Shown: positions 46,432 through 59,022, counted from the first letter of the stretch. The stretch: 64,000 nt of DNA from Rhizophlyctis rosea (GCA_027596075.1 JADGJC010000017.1:124001-188000); one strand, 5' to 3'. The notes: generated from the letters alone by a model not told the origin. A program made the numbers and translations.

Positions 46432-49400
46432 TCATGGTTGTAGTTCCGGCGGGTAGCACTGATCGTGTATGCGATCATCAAACGTGGAGGCGACCGAAAC
46501 AAGTAGAGGAACGTCCGATGCATGGAACCTGTAATGAATGGAATAAGACAATGTAGAAGTCAAAAAAGCTACATGCCGCATTGCCATACCCAAGTGTTGT
46601 CGCCACATTTTCGACTCGACGTGACGGATCTTGCGCAGCAGTGAGGGACAATAAGATGCTTTTGTTGTAAAGTTCTTGCAATTTGTCCTCTATGTAGGTG
46701 ACGCATGTCGCAGCCGGTAGACCGCATGCCAGCATCCCTGGACATCTGTCAAAGCTAATTCCATTGAGTTGTAGTGAAAGTTTTCCGCTCACCTCGCAGT
46801 CCTTTCAACATCCTACCAACTGACGACGCGCCTTTGACGTCCGACGACTGAATATCATCTTCTCTGTCCCCATACATGCCACCCATTCCACTATACCGTA
46901 TGATCTTACACCGCCAGGTCTTCGTGTCGCCAATGACTACCACTGCCTCCCCTTGAGTTATCTGTCCCATTATGTGAGAAATCAATCAATCTGCTTACGG
47001 CGATTCCGTCATCCTCACCTCAGTCTGGAATTCCAGATCCGATCTGAAATGATCCGAAGGAGGCAACCGTGGCAAACCCATCAGTGCAAAGTCCGGCCCA
47101 TACTGATCACACCATCCCGCGAGCAATGACCGTCCGTAGGATGTTTTGGACAGCTGTCCGGAGGAGCTCCCAATTAGATCTTTCGCCGGGTGCGGAATCA
47201 CCCGCGACACATTGGTTCTAACGGCAACGGTCAGACATGATCATATCTTATCATGACCAAGCGAACACATACCCCGGCAAAGGGAATGCCGTGTAGCCCG
47301 CAACCCCAGGTGAAACGTCACCACTTTCAGCTTTCGCTTCTTCCTCCAACATGTGCATATGTTGTACGTGTTCGACCAGTTCACCGCATCGAATGAAATA
47401 AGTCAGGACTCTCAGCAATTTATCACATACGTCCGACCGGTCATGGCTAAGGATGAGTGTTCGGCATGCGCTCATGGGGGTTCCGATACTGCCATACAAG
47501 TCGCTAAGTTGCGCCAGATAGGGATTATACGGGCCGGCAGTAGGTGACTAACAAATCACAAAGTAATGAGCGACAGATCGATTTTGAAAAAAGGCGCGCT
47601 TACGTTTAACTTGTCATGACCGTCCTTGGCATTCATGTCCTTAACGATGGACGCCACAGTTCCCGTCCATGCCAGATGATGTGTCAGGACGGCCGTAAGC
47701 AATGAGGAGAGGAAGCTGAAGACGTGTCTCTCAATGAATATGAACCGTCGCAAAATAATTTTCACCAGCCATACATACTAATTGGTTTCCTTCCTCTCAG
47801 AAAGATCAAGCAGATAGCCCAAGTCCGACATGAGAGTCTGGCAATGGGCATTCCGTTTGGTTGGAAACGTTAACATATCCAACCATAACGGTTCCTAGGT
47901 CCACCGATGAGTCTCCGATGCTGGATTTCCCACGTAATCTCGCTTGCCTGAATCCGCGGAGCATCATACAAGTAGCATATCGCGGACCGAAAACTTTCAA
48001 TCTCTTCCGCCAATAAACGATCATGCTGCAATGCATATGCTACAGAGAAGCTGTCCGACGTAACAGAATTAGAAGCATCCTCTGACGTCTGGGTGTTCGA
48101 GCGCTGCAAGAAGAATAAGCTCTTGCCCCTTTGCACCCATGACGACAAACTGAGCTCACAATGGATGCGGGCCGTCCTGGCGATTTGCGACGTAATGTAG
48201 AGGCGATGATTTGCTCGACACGTAATAGGAGCCGGGCCAAATGTCGATCAATCAAGATACAATGTGTGAAGAAGAAGTCTCGCAATTCAGGCCGTCCCGC
48301 TAGGTCAAAAACGACCGCAACACCATACACAACCCGACCGCTTCGCGGCTTCTGCACCACTTTGTATGAGCATCCTATACGACATACCACTGCGCGTAAA
48401 TGCATGCTTACTTTCATGGAGTTAGTCACAGATGGGGCAGGTGATGCTGCACCAGAACCCGAAGGGCTCCCCACAAATCCATCCCTATTGTTGAAATTGT
48501 AGCGTTCGAATTTCCGTCTCTTTTGCATCGATCCAGCTACATCGGTCAATGTTGAAATTGAGGACGCGAACGATGTGGATAGCGACGCAGTGTCCCTAGA
48601 TGTGGCAACGGGGACTGGTCTCGTTCGACCATATGGGAAGTATGATCCACCGCCCCCTTGCATGCTGCGCGAGTATGAGCTTCCAATTCTGCTCGACGGA
48701 CGCGATGTGTGATCGCTAACGTCGCTTTGAGCGTCGGACCAGACTGACTGGAAACTGGAGATGGATGCCGAACGCGCACGACGCTCCGTTTGAGCAACTA
48801 GCCGTTCAAAAATCTCGTCTTCATCTTCCTTTGACTCGTCGGACAGGGTGAAGAGCTTCGTCACCATTGCTTGTGGATTTGGTGTGCGGAAATAGTGTGT
48901 TTTGGATGTTACGCCTTTAGACGTGAGTGGTACCGCTCCGAAGATCATTTCGCCATACAAGTCCATGTTGTGTGCTGGCTGTGATGAGAACAATGATCAG
49001 GTCACGAACCGTGAGTTTAACAGCTTGGTCGTACCTTTCTCCGACTTTGATGGTAGGAGCGTGACGGGGATGCACGTCCATCCGTTTCTCCCATGTGTGA
49101 GAACCCGAGCGGTCGCGTTCGAGCGCCAGGTTGGCCATAGGACGTATCTTCTTCTACGAGTGAAGCTAGACTAGATCGACTATGCAGCGTGCGATTGATC
49201 GTCATAGACGGGCTGTAGCTTCTGCCAAGGTCCGAAAGCTGCGGGCTACTATCCGAACTACTGGTCTGTTCTGTCGATGTATCAAACAGAGGCAGCTTCA
49301 GCTTGTCGCCAGTGTCTTGGCATATCAGAACGCGCAGGCAGCTCCTGTCTATGACATCGTTTACGCTGCAGTGGGAGACGCTTCAGCAGGCGCGTCAAAA

Positions 49401-49558
49401 GACAGTTCCCGCAACTTCATTCACCTTGCATCTGCGACTTCGAACGAAAGACGTGTTTGAGCGTTTGTCTCTTCTCCGGATTTCGTGTTGGTGGTATGGT
49501 CTCTATCGATTTGAGGACTTGGATTATTAGACGGTCGTCTAAAAAGCCGCGTGAACAT
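46432..49558 (-). CDS. Folliculin-interacting protein (FNIP/Lst4)
   Basis: Eleven exons: 49558-49425, 49365-49035, 48978-48160, 48103-47948, 47894-47779, 47715-47604, 47547-47273, 47217-47019, 46961-46793, 46737-46590, 46528-46432 (2556 nt, 851 aa). FNIP binds folliculin (Lst7) to form the GAP for RagC-type GTPases in TORC1 amino-acid signalling. The N-terminal Longin part has DRSCLRVLICQDTGDK and MDLYGEMIFGAVPLTSKG. The DENN-type blocks include APRIQEPLWLDML, FLSSLLTAVLTHHLAW, SYGRSLLAGWCDQYGPDFAL, and the end SDVPLLVSVASTFDD. A Ser-rich disordered linker of about 170 residues lies in the long third exon. The intron 47947-47895 has a GC donor (CAG|GCAAGC); only this boundary joins PRIQ to EPLWLDM. 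Confidence 0.92.
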
Positions 49559-50004
49559 GGCGTCCTGGACAGTTTGTAAAATTGCACTCAAAGCGGAGCC
49601 ATCGGGGTTGCAACGAACAAGAAGCGTGCTGGCCGCGTAGGAAGTGCGACACTGCTTCCAAGCAGGTGGTTCTATTCCTACTGATAATAAGTACTTATGT
49701 AGGAAACAGTGCTAGAAGGTCGTATTTATCGTGAGATGGGAAGAGCATCTGGAGATGCAACCCACCCACACGCAACCCAAGATGATTGTAGCCCCGAATA
49801 TTCGTGTAGCTACTAGCTAAAATGGGCCAACGAATTGCCGATAATCAGCTCTCTCTGTCACCATGACCACATCAAGCGCCCGATGCAGACTCGTGTCCGA
49901 AAGTCACTTTATGCTGCAATAGGTAAAACCAATTTCAATTTCCAATTTCCCTGTCAAATAAACTTCCGTTTTTCTTCCATTTTCACCCACGACCTGAAAT
50001 CAGC
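49559..50004. other. Divergent intergenic region, FNIP / HIRIP3-like
   Basis: 446 bp between divergent starts. No further element is recognised. Confidence 0.5.
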
Positions 50005-51088
50005 ATGACACTGATCAACGAAGACCAGCTGAAGGCGGAGGTGCTAACCATCCTGAAAACACTCACCCCGGCCGACTTCGAGACGGTCACAGAAAGCCGA
50101 ATACGTAAAAGCATCGAGGAAAAGCTCGACCTCCCGAAAAAATACCTTTCTGCGGTAAGCGGACCACAACTTTTTCAGGCTCCGCTTGGTGCAGTACCAA
50201 CCTGTTGCACTCTAGACACCATACAAAGAACAAGTTCGCGACATAGTTGACGCGTTTTTGAACCCTTCCGAAAGTTCGGCAACGGAAGAAGCGGAACGCA
50301 CGCCGGCGGAGGAAAGCGACAGCGAGGAGTCAGACGTCGGTTCCAAACCCAGAGCTGCTGCCACCAGAAGACCTTCCAAAAGACCTGTCATCGAGGAGAG
50401 CGACGACGAGGCTTCAGAAGCGGAATCCTCCACGGCCCTTCCAGCGCAAAACAACGACGACGTCACTTCCAATAGTTCACCGGAAACAAAATCCTCACCA
50501 CAAAGTAGTAAAGGATCAAAAGTTCCGCAGAAACGACGCAAAGTCAGCTCCTCAAATGATGCATCGAAATCTCCGAAGTCTAAAGATGCCGACATCAAGG
50601 TAGCGTGGAAATGCAAGTTGGGTAATGATAGAATGCATGCTGACGCTTCTGCAGATCAGCGAAAAGGATGAAAAGAAGATCGAGCAGTTGAAAAAATACG
50701 TGTTGGCTTGCGGAGTTCGGAAGCAGTGGAAGAAGGAGTTTGAGGGACTAAATGGGCGTCAACGTATCAAAAAACTCAACGACATGTTGGCGGAGCTCGG
50801 CATTCATGATCGCCCCACGCTTGAAAAATGCAAGAAAGTCAAAGAAAAGCGAGAGTTTGAGGCTGAAGTTGGAAGTGAGTGACCAATCAGTACCACTGCG
50901 GAATGGAAAATGATTGGATGAACTGATTTGTGGTCAAAGGTCTTGACCTTGGTAACATCATCACGAACACCCGACGACGAAGGTCGGACGATTTCCTAAG
51001 AATGGACTCGTCGGAGGGTGAAGGTTCCGATGCGGAAGAGGCAAAACGTCATTCGAAAGTAGAAGCAAACAGCGACTCAATGCAGTAA
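50005..51088 (+). CDS. HIRIP3-like histone chaperone (DEK_C-like N-terminus, CHZ-type C-terminus)
   Basis: Exons: 50005-50154, 50216-50599, 50655-50874, 50940-51088 (903 nt, 300 aa). HIRIP3 binds H2A-H2B dimers through a CHZ motif and interacts with HIRA in animals. The N-terminal about 65 residues (TLTPADFETVTESRIRKSIE) look like a DEK_C-type helical domain. The middle is a disordered acidic and basic region rich in S, E, D, K. The C-terminal domain EQLKKYVLACGVRKQWKKEF, LNDMLAELGIHDRPTLEKCK and then EVGSLDLGNII matches the HIRIP3 C-terminus closely, the last part being the CHZ motif. The final intron acceptor (CAAAG) is AAG-type. Confidence 0.86.
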
Positions 51089-51338
51089 CTGTATTATGGA
51101 TCCAAAACTGAAGGGGGTTCATGGAGCTTTCCGCCCATGTATATACAAAAGATGATCAGCAGGACTAACTAAACTGCAGAAAGCATGAACTTCGTAACAG
51201 CACGACCAGCAAAACAGTTAGCCTTTGAATAGCGCTCGACTGGAATGTATATACTGTAAATAGATCACACAATCGTGTTAATGGAATTCGAATGAAGTTT
51301 CTTTTATGGGGTCGTACCTGCGTTCGCATTTTCTGTCA

Positions 51339-52419
51339 TCAGTGCGCAAGTTGGGACGGACCCTCAATCTCCATCGGCGACGACACCGCCGGCAGATCCA
51401 ACAGCAATTGAACGAACTCCTTGTGTAAAGTAGTATCACCCACGTATGCCTGTTTGGTCTCCTGGTATTTCACTTTTGTGTCGCCTTGCAAGTTGATCCC
51501 CCACTCGAATCCCATCGGGCAGTTTTTGCACGCCGTCGTCACGAGCTCCGTCGGCATGCTTTCGGCTGAAGGGTACCGAGTTGTCAGAAGGTCGAGGAGC
51601 TTGCCGACGTGGCGACTGAAGGGTTTTGAGAAGCGAGGCTTGTGGTCGGCGGGTAAGTTGATCCAGAGCTGAGTCGACTTTGAGGAACCCGGCTGCGAGG
51701 GTGTTTTGCGCTTTGCCAAGCGTTTGAGCAGACGTTTCTGAGCTTCAAGCTCCGCTGTCACATCCCACGTATCAGCCACCTCGATGTCCTCCCTCCCACC
51801 ATCCCCGCCAACCGGCTCTTTTGCATCGGCCCCTCCACTCCCCTTCCCACCGCTGTTTGCACCGACTCCGCCCTTCACAGCGGCTCCCTCGAACTTAGGT
51901 TCGCTTCCACCCGACATGTACCCGACGCCACAATCGAAGCACAACGTCAGCGCCGGCGGACCGATAGTCCACGTTGGCGTGTCCGTCTTCTGATATTTAC
52001 TGCATTTGCAGTATTCTGACTGAGCCTTCGCAGAACGGCTACGCTTGACAGCCGGCATTTTGGTGTACTGACGTGGTTCTTTTTTCGGTTGCAAGAGCTG
52101 CTTGGTGGATTTGGCGGCCGAGCGGGCTTTTGCATTTTGACGGGTTGGTTTCCCTTTGGTCTTTGGGGGTTCGGCTGAGGTGGATGGAATTCTGAAGAAT
52201 TGTTGAGGTGCGAGGAGGGGCTGGGTTGCCTAAGGCGGATGGAGTCTGCTTGACGTAGGCGTTTGCGCGGGACGAAGGTGCTGTCGGTACCGATTTGGAC
52301 GCGGTAGCCGATGTGGTTTTGGGCTGTCTACGGCCGGTTTTGACTCTTTCGGCGATCGAGACCACGGAGACGAAGGGTTGATCCTGTTCGGCCGGTGTGG
52401 CCTGGTCAGTCACCTCCAT
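51339..52419 (-). CDS. GATA-like zinc-finger protein with unusual Cys spacing
   Basis: Exons: 52419-52291, 52229-51339 (1020 nt, 339 aa). The protein is basic and disordered up to residue about 110, then carries YCKCSKYQKTDTPTWTIGPP followed by ALTLCFDCGVGY. The TPTWTIGP...LCFDCG core is that of a GATA-type zinc finger (consensus TPxWRxGP...LCNACG). However, the Cys spacing is C-x1-C-x20-C-x2-C (C117, C119, C140, C143) rather than C-x2-C-x17/18-C-x2-C, and the DNA-contacting Arg of WRxGP is Thr. The C-terminal half has no known domain but looks folded (SRHVGKLLDLLTTRYPSAES, CKNCPMGFEWGINLQ). The 61-bp intron is inferred because two overlapping frames must be joined. A regulatory role is plausible but not shown. 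Confidence 0.65.
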
Positions 52420-53417
52420 TGCGTTTTGCCGATGCCGGAGATAGAAGATCCAGAATGTTATTGGGATGGTGTGGAATAGAAAGCGCGGGACTGGGTGAGC
52501 GCTTTTGGTGATAAGGAAGGCAATGGTCGTGAAAGAGGACTGATGGAAAATGCTAATAGCAGCAGAAATGGGACAGTTACGAGATGGGAAGGTGTGGTGA
52601 TCATTTTGAGGTTTACCCACCTGGTGGGATGGAGGCGCTGCCAGAACTTTCATCCTATCTGGCCCTTGATCAGACGTGGCGCAGACCTGACACACGCGTC
52701 TCTGCCACCATTTCCCATGTCTCCACCAAATCACAAGATTATGTCGTAAATGTAGTGTACAAAAAACATCAACTTCATGAGTGGTGGATTATACGTTCAG
52801 CGCTGACCATGTTTTTTGTAGTGAAAATCATATATGAGCAATGGGCCAGTGTCCCATAATTTTGCGTGCACATGCATGTCAGGTTGTGGAGGCCCTGCTA
52901 TTCAAGGCTTTCTGGCCTTTCAGAAGAAGGGTAGCAACCATATACAGCAGTGGGGTGATTCACGTATAAGCTGGCCAGTAATGCGGTCCGTCAATTCAAT
53001 TTCTTGGAGAGTGTACTTACATAACTAGCTATCGTTGGTTTGTTTACAATTCCCAGCCGAGTTGGATGTGAGTGTGTGGTGACGCGATCACGCGTCCTGG
53101 TTTCCACGTTTGAGATCACAATCTCACGCTCTCACATATCTGTTGAATTCACTTTCACACGTTTTTTACACACTCCGAGTTGTCTCGTCCCCAACTATTC
53201 AAGTTTGGTTTTTTGGAGCTACAAAGTGGGCTTACGTTGAGACATTAGTAAGACCTCGGTTACATCTGTCTTTGCGTGCCGATCGCGTCAATTGGAAACC
53301 ATCCCTTCCGATTGGGCTGCTGGCAAAAGTTAAAGGAGGTGCAGTTGTAAGTTGCTCCCAGCCACCCCCATATAGTCGCTTACAAAAACCGAAATTCACA
53401 TTTTCATAGATTGCACG
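52420..53417. other. Divergent intergenic region, about 1 kb
   Basis: 998 bp between the GATA-like gene and the unrecognised gene. Short open frames occur on both strands but none has a start, splice signals and composition that convince. An acceptor-like TTTTCATAG lies just before the 53,418 start, so a non-coding 5' exon is possible. Confidence 0.5.
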
Positions 53418-55823
53418 ATGCTCTCTCCTTACGATCGTCTGGCAAGTTCAGACGAAGACACACACGTGGAAATGTCAATACACAATGACCACTGGTCGCT
53501 GCCTGGAGCAGCTAACGCCGTCGACCATTTATCGCCACACACAACACGCACGCACCTCCACCCTGCCATTGACAACATTCACACACATTCACTCCGCCAG
53601 ATCCCAACAACGGACTTCCCGCCCATTTTATATGAGAGTCCAATGGCCGAGCAGGCAGTGGATGGCTCGAGCTATGAGCATACAGCAACCCAGTCTTACC
53701 ACTGGAATCGCAGGCAGAGTACTCCCACCTACCCGTATACTGAGATGTATCGTCAGTCGACCTCATCACCATCTGGATATGACATGCCACCGATGCCTTT
53801 GAAGGCGTCCAGGAGAGCGCCGAGCAGCTTCTGTACGGTAAGAATGATTTGTGAACTCGGTCGGCATGAAGTTTCCGTGCTGAAGCACGACCATCGACTT
53901 TTCAGAAACCAAAGGTGCGGCGAAGAACACAGACACAGCCAACATACTCTTCGGAACCGCCATTGGAACTTCAGCCACAGATTGGAAGGGAGAGGCAAGG
54001 TGAAGAGCGGGCGGAGTACATCACCTACAACCACCTTCCCAGAATGAGCGCCGCCGCCTTAGCATCCCTTGGCAAATCCGACCCGGTGTGTGGAACGCCA
54101 GGGAACCCGATGCTCCCTCCTCAATTCCAAACGTGTCAAGGCCTACGCAGTCGCAAAAAACCACGCGGTGTGCCAGCAATGATAGACCCTTTACTAGACG
54201 TACGCCGTTCTTATTACGGACATGACACTGTCCCAAAATGGATCCCCAATTCTTACCCAAGTCATTGGCGACCAACACAAGCGGATGCGCATGAATTGAG
54301 CCCCATCAGGCAGCTCAATCAATTTGATGGCGGCCCAAATCCGATTGGCCGCCAATTCCTGAGAAGGTGGTCGTCTATGCCAGCCTACACCAGCAGTCCG
54401 GGCATAAGGTCCTATCCATATGCATCTCAGCCTGCGTCGCAGCAGTCTTCTATGCTGCAGAGTTCACCATCGGCACAGCAGACACCATCTGCTCATCCTA
54501 TTCAAAGTCGCACAACCTCTCAAAACATGCTGTTTCCAGGGGCACGACGGAGAGGACCCTATATAGAGTCTTCTGGTAAGAAACAAGATTGCAATTTGAC
54601 ATCCGTGATATCACTAAAGCTTTGCTAACAGGGACGACAACTCCTTCCCCAACCACATCCTCAGTACTTGACATCTCTCCGTCAACATTGACCACATCGG
54701 CAAATAGGTTGTGGAGCGCGGCCATGTCAACACCTCCTTACATGCGCACCCATTCCAATCTCAACGTCCAGTCCGCCCATGAAAGGCCTTTCATCAAGAA
54801 CAACTTCACTCAGCTGTTACCCAAAACTCCGTCATCGCCCCCACCACTCGCTTATGCGGATTCCCAGATGGATGTCCCGCAACTGACCGAAATCGACATG
54901 GTGCCCAATGAGGAACTCAACCGTCGATTGCTTGAGTGCCTCTTCAATAGCGAAAGCAAACCGTTGAGCACATTCGGCGGAGGACACGCGGAGTCCATCT
55001 GCTTGTCGGATGGGGAGACTTTACAGAGCACTTTGGCGGCGTTGTTGGATGTATCTGAGGATTCCCTTGCGCCAAATCTGTCGACTGAGGAGTTGGAAAT
55101 GGAGCTATCGTCAACTATCAGACATACTGTGACTTCGTTGAACGCCCGAGTAGATGATCCAATTTCCAACAGCATCCCAGGTGAGCAGCACCCATAATGT
55201 TGCATAATCCAAGAAGGAAGCAATACTGATGTCGGGCCTAATAGATGAAATGCTATTGGAACCTCTTTTGTGCAAATTATCAGGGAACGAGTCCATGGGT
55301 TCACTCGGAACGCATCAAGATTCGCTCTCATCCACGTCAAGTGAATACTCGTGCAATGATAGTATGAGTAGCTATGGTATGGGTCAGCAACGTTCTTGAA
55401 CAAACTTTACCCTTTGCTAACTAAATAACCTCCTTTGTTTGCAAAGATGCGGTAGATTTCATGCAGATGCAGTCGCAATTGATTTTTGATACCAACTCCA
55501 ATCTTGTCGGGTACTCTGCGGACCCATCCGAATGTAAGGAATACCTCGCACGCATCAGATTGCATATTGTACGGCTCATTAACTGATTGTCATTCCACGT
55601 AGATGCCGATATTTTCGAGACTCGGCGACACCATGCGGATGATCATTACCGCAAAAGCAAGAACGTAAAACAGATCATTAGTAAGAATAACCACAACCAA
55701 GTTTTCGAAGCTGTTATGAGGAACGATACGACCACGAATGGAGACGTTGGCAATCATTTCGCCATTGGGGGGATGGCTGGGGTGGTGGATACGCCGTCAC
55801 CGTATCATTCGTCATCTCCGTGA
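53418..55823 (+). CDS. Unrecognised, largely disordered protein, possibly nuclear
   Basis: Exons: 53418-53837, 53906-54575, 54632-55180, 55245-55376, 55447-55533, 55603-55823 (2079 nt, 692 aa). I do not recognise the family. Most of the protein is rich in S, P, T, Q, H and low in hydrophobics. A basic patch KPKVRRRTQTQP follows the first intron, and another, RSRKKPRGVPAMIDP, lies near residue 245. Both could be nuclear localisation signals. The second half has acidic, Leu-rich stretches such as SDGETLQSTLAALLDVSEDS and ELNRRLLECLFNSES, which could be activation regions or short helices. Six exons with good splice sites and frame conservation support a real gene. A transcriptional regulator is a guess from composition only. 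Confidence 0.7.
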
Positions 55824-56097
55824 ACGTGGGAAGAGGGATGCCATTGAATAAGTTTCTATCATGATGTATTATGCTGTACAAACGAACGCGGCTATGTATT
55901 TACAAACGTAATAGGGATGATTATGCCATTTTGCCCGGGAGGTGGTCTAGTGCGCTTTGTGGAATTATTGGTGCGAAGACGACTGGTGTGATGGTGATAT
56001 GGATGGGATTCGTAACGGAAGTTGGTTGGGGGAGGGGGAGTGCTCGGGTGACGTATCATATGATATGTCTGGTGCTTATCGTTATGGAAGTATGTCC

Positions 56098-56430
56098 TCA
56101 GACTTGCTTCCCCTTCCGAGCGTTTGCCAGCCATTTGTTGATTTCTCTGACTTGAGCCAGGTTCTTATCAACAGCCCTTGTCTTTCCCTGCGGTAGACCA
56201 TCAGTTGAATGGAAGAGTGAAGGGCCGATTAGCTCTACAGCCGAATACGGTACCATTGTGCCCATACACGCCATAAGAGCCCTTGCCGAACCCGCGCACT
56301 CTGCGGATTCGGTTCCCAAAGCACGCCAACAGTTGAACAGCGTCGAGACCTCCTGTGCGCAAGGAGTCGCTTTCAGGTATTTTACTGGTCGGATCTGTAC
56401 CGGCTGCTTGATCTTGTCTATTGTGCGCAT
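56098..56430 (-). CDS. MRP10: Mitochondrial small ribosomal subunit protein mS37 (Mrp10/CHCHD1)
   Basis: Exons: 56430-56254, 56187-56098 (267 nt, 88 aa). It carries a twin CX9C (CHCH) pair, PCAQEVSTLFNCW and ECAGSARALMAC, typical of proteins imported by Mia40. The N-terminal basic stretch and the C-terminal GKTRAVDKNLAQVREINKWL parallel yeast Mrp10, a mitoribosomal subunit. The 66-bp intron has no in-frame stop, so a longer product with 22 extra residues is formally possible. The spliced form matches Mrp10 better. An in-frame ATG at 56520 would add 30 residues; 56430 gives the usual size. Confidence 0.82.
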   Translation of the reverse strand: MRTIDKIKQPVQIRPVKYLKATPCAQEVSTLFNCWRALGTESAECAGSARALMACMGTMVPYSAVELIGPSLFHSTDGLPQGKTRAVDKNLAQVREINKWLANARKGKQV

Positions 56431-56842
56431 GTTGTCTGGTTGGAATGAGACGATGAAGGTGATCTGCTGGGCAATTTTCCGATTTGACAGGTCAGATTTC
56501 CGTCTTCGATTCCGCGTCATTTAGCGCCACGTACCAGCCACAACTTGATTCACAGCCCCCAAAATTCACGTGATGAAGGGCCCCAGCCGCATGGCCCTGC
56601 ACATCTGCCCCGTCCATCGGCTGTCCTTTGGGACCACTCACAATCCCCTGGCAATTGCTTTGTTGCATTCCTTTCCTAAAGAGATCCTGATCGCTGTAAA
56701 TCTAAACCCTTTTTTTTTGCTCACCCCTTGGCTCAATTCCATAAGTTTTCTTCCCTTCAATCCGTTCTATCCTCCATTTGTAAGTGCCTGGAAACGTAGA
56801 AGCCCTTCTCCACAAATCCGCTCACTTTCAGATCACGCAGCA
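56431..56842. other. Divergent intergenic region, MRP10 / G3BP
   Basis: 412 bp between divergent starts. A run of nine T lies at about 56,711-56,719. No other element is recognised. Confidence 0.5.
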
Positions 56843-58720
56843 ATGATGACTGCAGTGAACAACCAGACCTCCACGCCCACCCCGGAGAAGCCAAAGGTGA
56901 GCACGGTTGCGATCAGTGATTGTGACTGTCACTCGAAGTTGACCCTACCGTTATCAGGTGGACTCGTTTGAGGTCGGATGGCTCTTCGTTCAAGAATATT
57001 ACACCTTCCTCAACCGCGACCCCAACAAACTTCACTGCTTCTTCAACAAAAAATCATGCTTCTCCCACGGACACGAGGGCGAGACCGTCAAGCAGTGCCA
57101 CGGCCAGCAGGTATATCAACGCTATGCTCAGCAGGAGGAGCTTACCTCAGTCTCTTATGTACCATCGAAATATCAGGAAATCCACAACCGTATCGTTGAA
57201 CTGGACTTCCAAGACTGCAAAGTGTTGGTCTCTAGCGTTGACAGTCAAGCATCCTTGAACGGCGGCATTATTGTCCAAGTTCTCGGCGAGATGTCCAACA
57301 AAGGCCAGGCGTCCCACAAGTTCGCCCAGACCTTCTTCCTCGCTGAGCAACCAAACGGCTATTACGTCCTGAACGATATCTTCCGCTTCTTGAAGGAAGA
57401 CATTGATGACAATGAATACGAAGCCGCCGATGATCATGGTGCAGAAGCCTTCGGTCAGGAAAAATATGCAGAGGAACCCACCCACGCCTACCACGAGACT
57501 CCTGCTTCCATCCCAGTCCCTGAGGCTGAACCTCCGAAGAAGATTGAAAAGGCTCGCAGCCCTTCTCCAGTCAAGGCCGAGCCCGCCCCCGTTGCTGAGA
57601 AGGTTCCTACTCCCGCCGCTTCTGAGTCCGTCGATCAATCGGGCGGTTGGCCTCAATCGGAGGTTGCTGAGTCAGGATCTTGGGATAACCCCAAGACCGA
57701 AGCACCCACCAGTGCCGACAGCAAGCCCTGGGCGGCGGTTTCCAAGCCCAAGCCCACTCCGGCGGTTGAACAGGAAGCAAAGAAGCCTGCCGCTCGTCCC
57801 CAATCTCCCGCGCCTACTTCTCAGCCCCCCGCCAACGGCAAATCCTCTCCCGTCCCTCCCTCTAACGAACCATCGAAGCCGAAGACATGGGCCTCCTTGG
57901 CTGCCGCAAATGCAACGTCTTGGGCGCAAGATGCGCCAGGCAAGGCCGCCGCTCCCGCTGCCCCGTCCACACCCGCAAAGCAACCGGCTGCAGCTTCGCA
58001 AGCACCCAAGCCTACCCCAACTCCCGCGAAGGTTCCTGCCAAGAAGCCCACTGACGACGTTGTCCCTAGCGAAGAAGCCTCCGATGTTGTGAGCGACCAG
58101 AGCAAAGATGGAGGTTTCCGCGAAGTCTCCAGCCGCCGCGACAACCAGAGGCGTCCTCACCAACAACAGCAGCAGCACCATGATGGTAAGCATCAATTTT
58201 GTAACACCAATCTTATTGAATGTAACATTTGACATCTCAGATGATCGGGAGAAATTCTCCATCTACCTCAAGGGCATCAACGACAAGGTCGAGAAACAAG
58301 CTGTGCATGACACCTTCAGCAAACTTGGACAAGTGAAGAATGTTGATTTCGTCCCATCGAAGGTACTGTCTACATTACTTTTTAAGTGTTACGGAATTTG
58401 TCAGAATGTCATCGACTAACGCTTCCTTCATGCTGCAGAGCATCGGATTTGTGGAGTTCGTATCGGCGGAGACCGCACAAAAGGCTATCGGACAAAGCTT
58501 CGTTGTGAACGGCCAAAACCTCCTTGCTGAGGAACGGAGGAGGACCCGTCAGTTTGCACAAGGTGGCCGTGGGGGTGGGTACGGTGGCCGCGGGCGTGGC
58601 GGTGACTTCTACGGAAACCGCCCGCAAGGGGGTCGTGGGGGTGGAAGGGGAGGAGCTGGTCCTCGTCCCGAACCGGCCAAGGCCGCTGGTGGAAAGCCGC
58701 AGGGGGTGAAATCGCAGTAA
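56843..58720 (+). CDS. G3BP-like stress-granule protein (NTF2, RRM, RGG)
   Basis: Exons: 56843-56896, 56958-58185, 58241-58362, 58439-58720 (1686 nt, 561 aa). G3BP nucleates stress granules; fungal relatives (Nxt3, Bre5) also bind ubiquitin protease Ubp3. Residues about 20-140 form an NTF2-like domain (VGWLFVQEYYTFLNRDP, FFNKKSCFSHGHEGE, YVLNDIFRFL). A long acidic then Pro/Ala/Lys-rich disordered region follows, with the repeated WGxx-like and SWAQDAP pieces typical of the family. Residues about 430-503 form an RRM split over two exons (FSIYLKGINDKVEKQAVHD ... IGFVEFVSAETAQKAI). The C-terminus is an RGG box (RGGGYGGRGRGGDFYGNR). Domain order and length match G3BP. Confidence 0.94.
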
Positions 58721-59022
58721 ACGAGTACCATAGTGCTTGCGGGCTGAATTTGCTGTGCAAGTTTGAAAGCCATTGGAAACCTGTAACATATAATGCAATC
58801 TCTGGCACCTAGTTTTTTCGTTCCAGTGCATTCATCATTTGTCTAAACCCTCTCCACACCAACATCCAAGATCCTTCCCCTGATGTAGTGAGATATCCAA
58901 TCGCGCATCATCATTGTGCCGATTGCCCATTCCATGCTTCCATCCAAATCCATCAAAGAAAATCCAATGCGCAAATGCGGTTCCGGCCCCAAGTGTGGAA
59001 ATGTGTTCTATTAATGATTTAA
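58721..59022. other. Convergent intergenic tail region
   Basis: 302 bp between G3BP and ATP14 ends. Nothing further is seen. Confidence 0.5.

Noticed and set aside
48390..48411. GTAAGC...GCAG pair inside the long FNIP exon
   Set aside because: The intron would be 22 nt, far below the local minimum, and reading through keeps the frame open.
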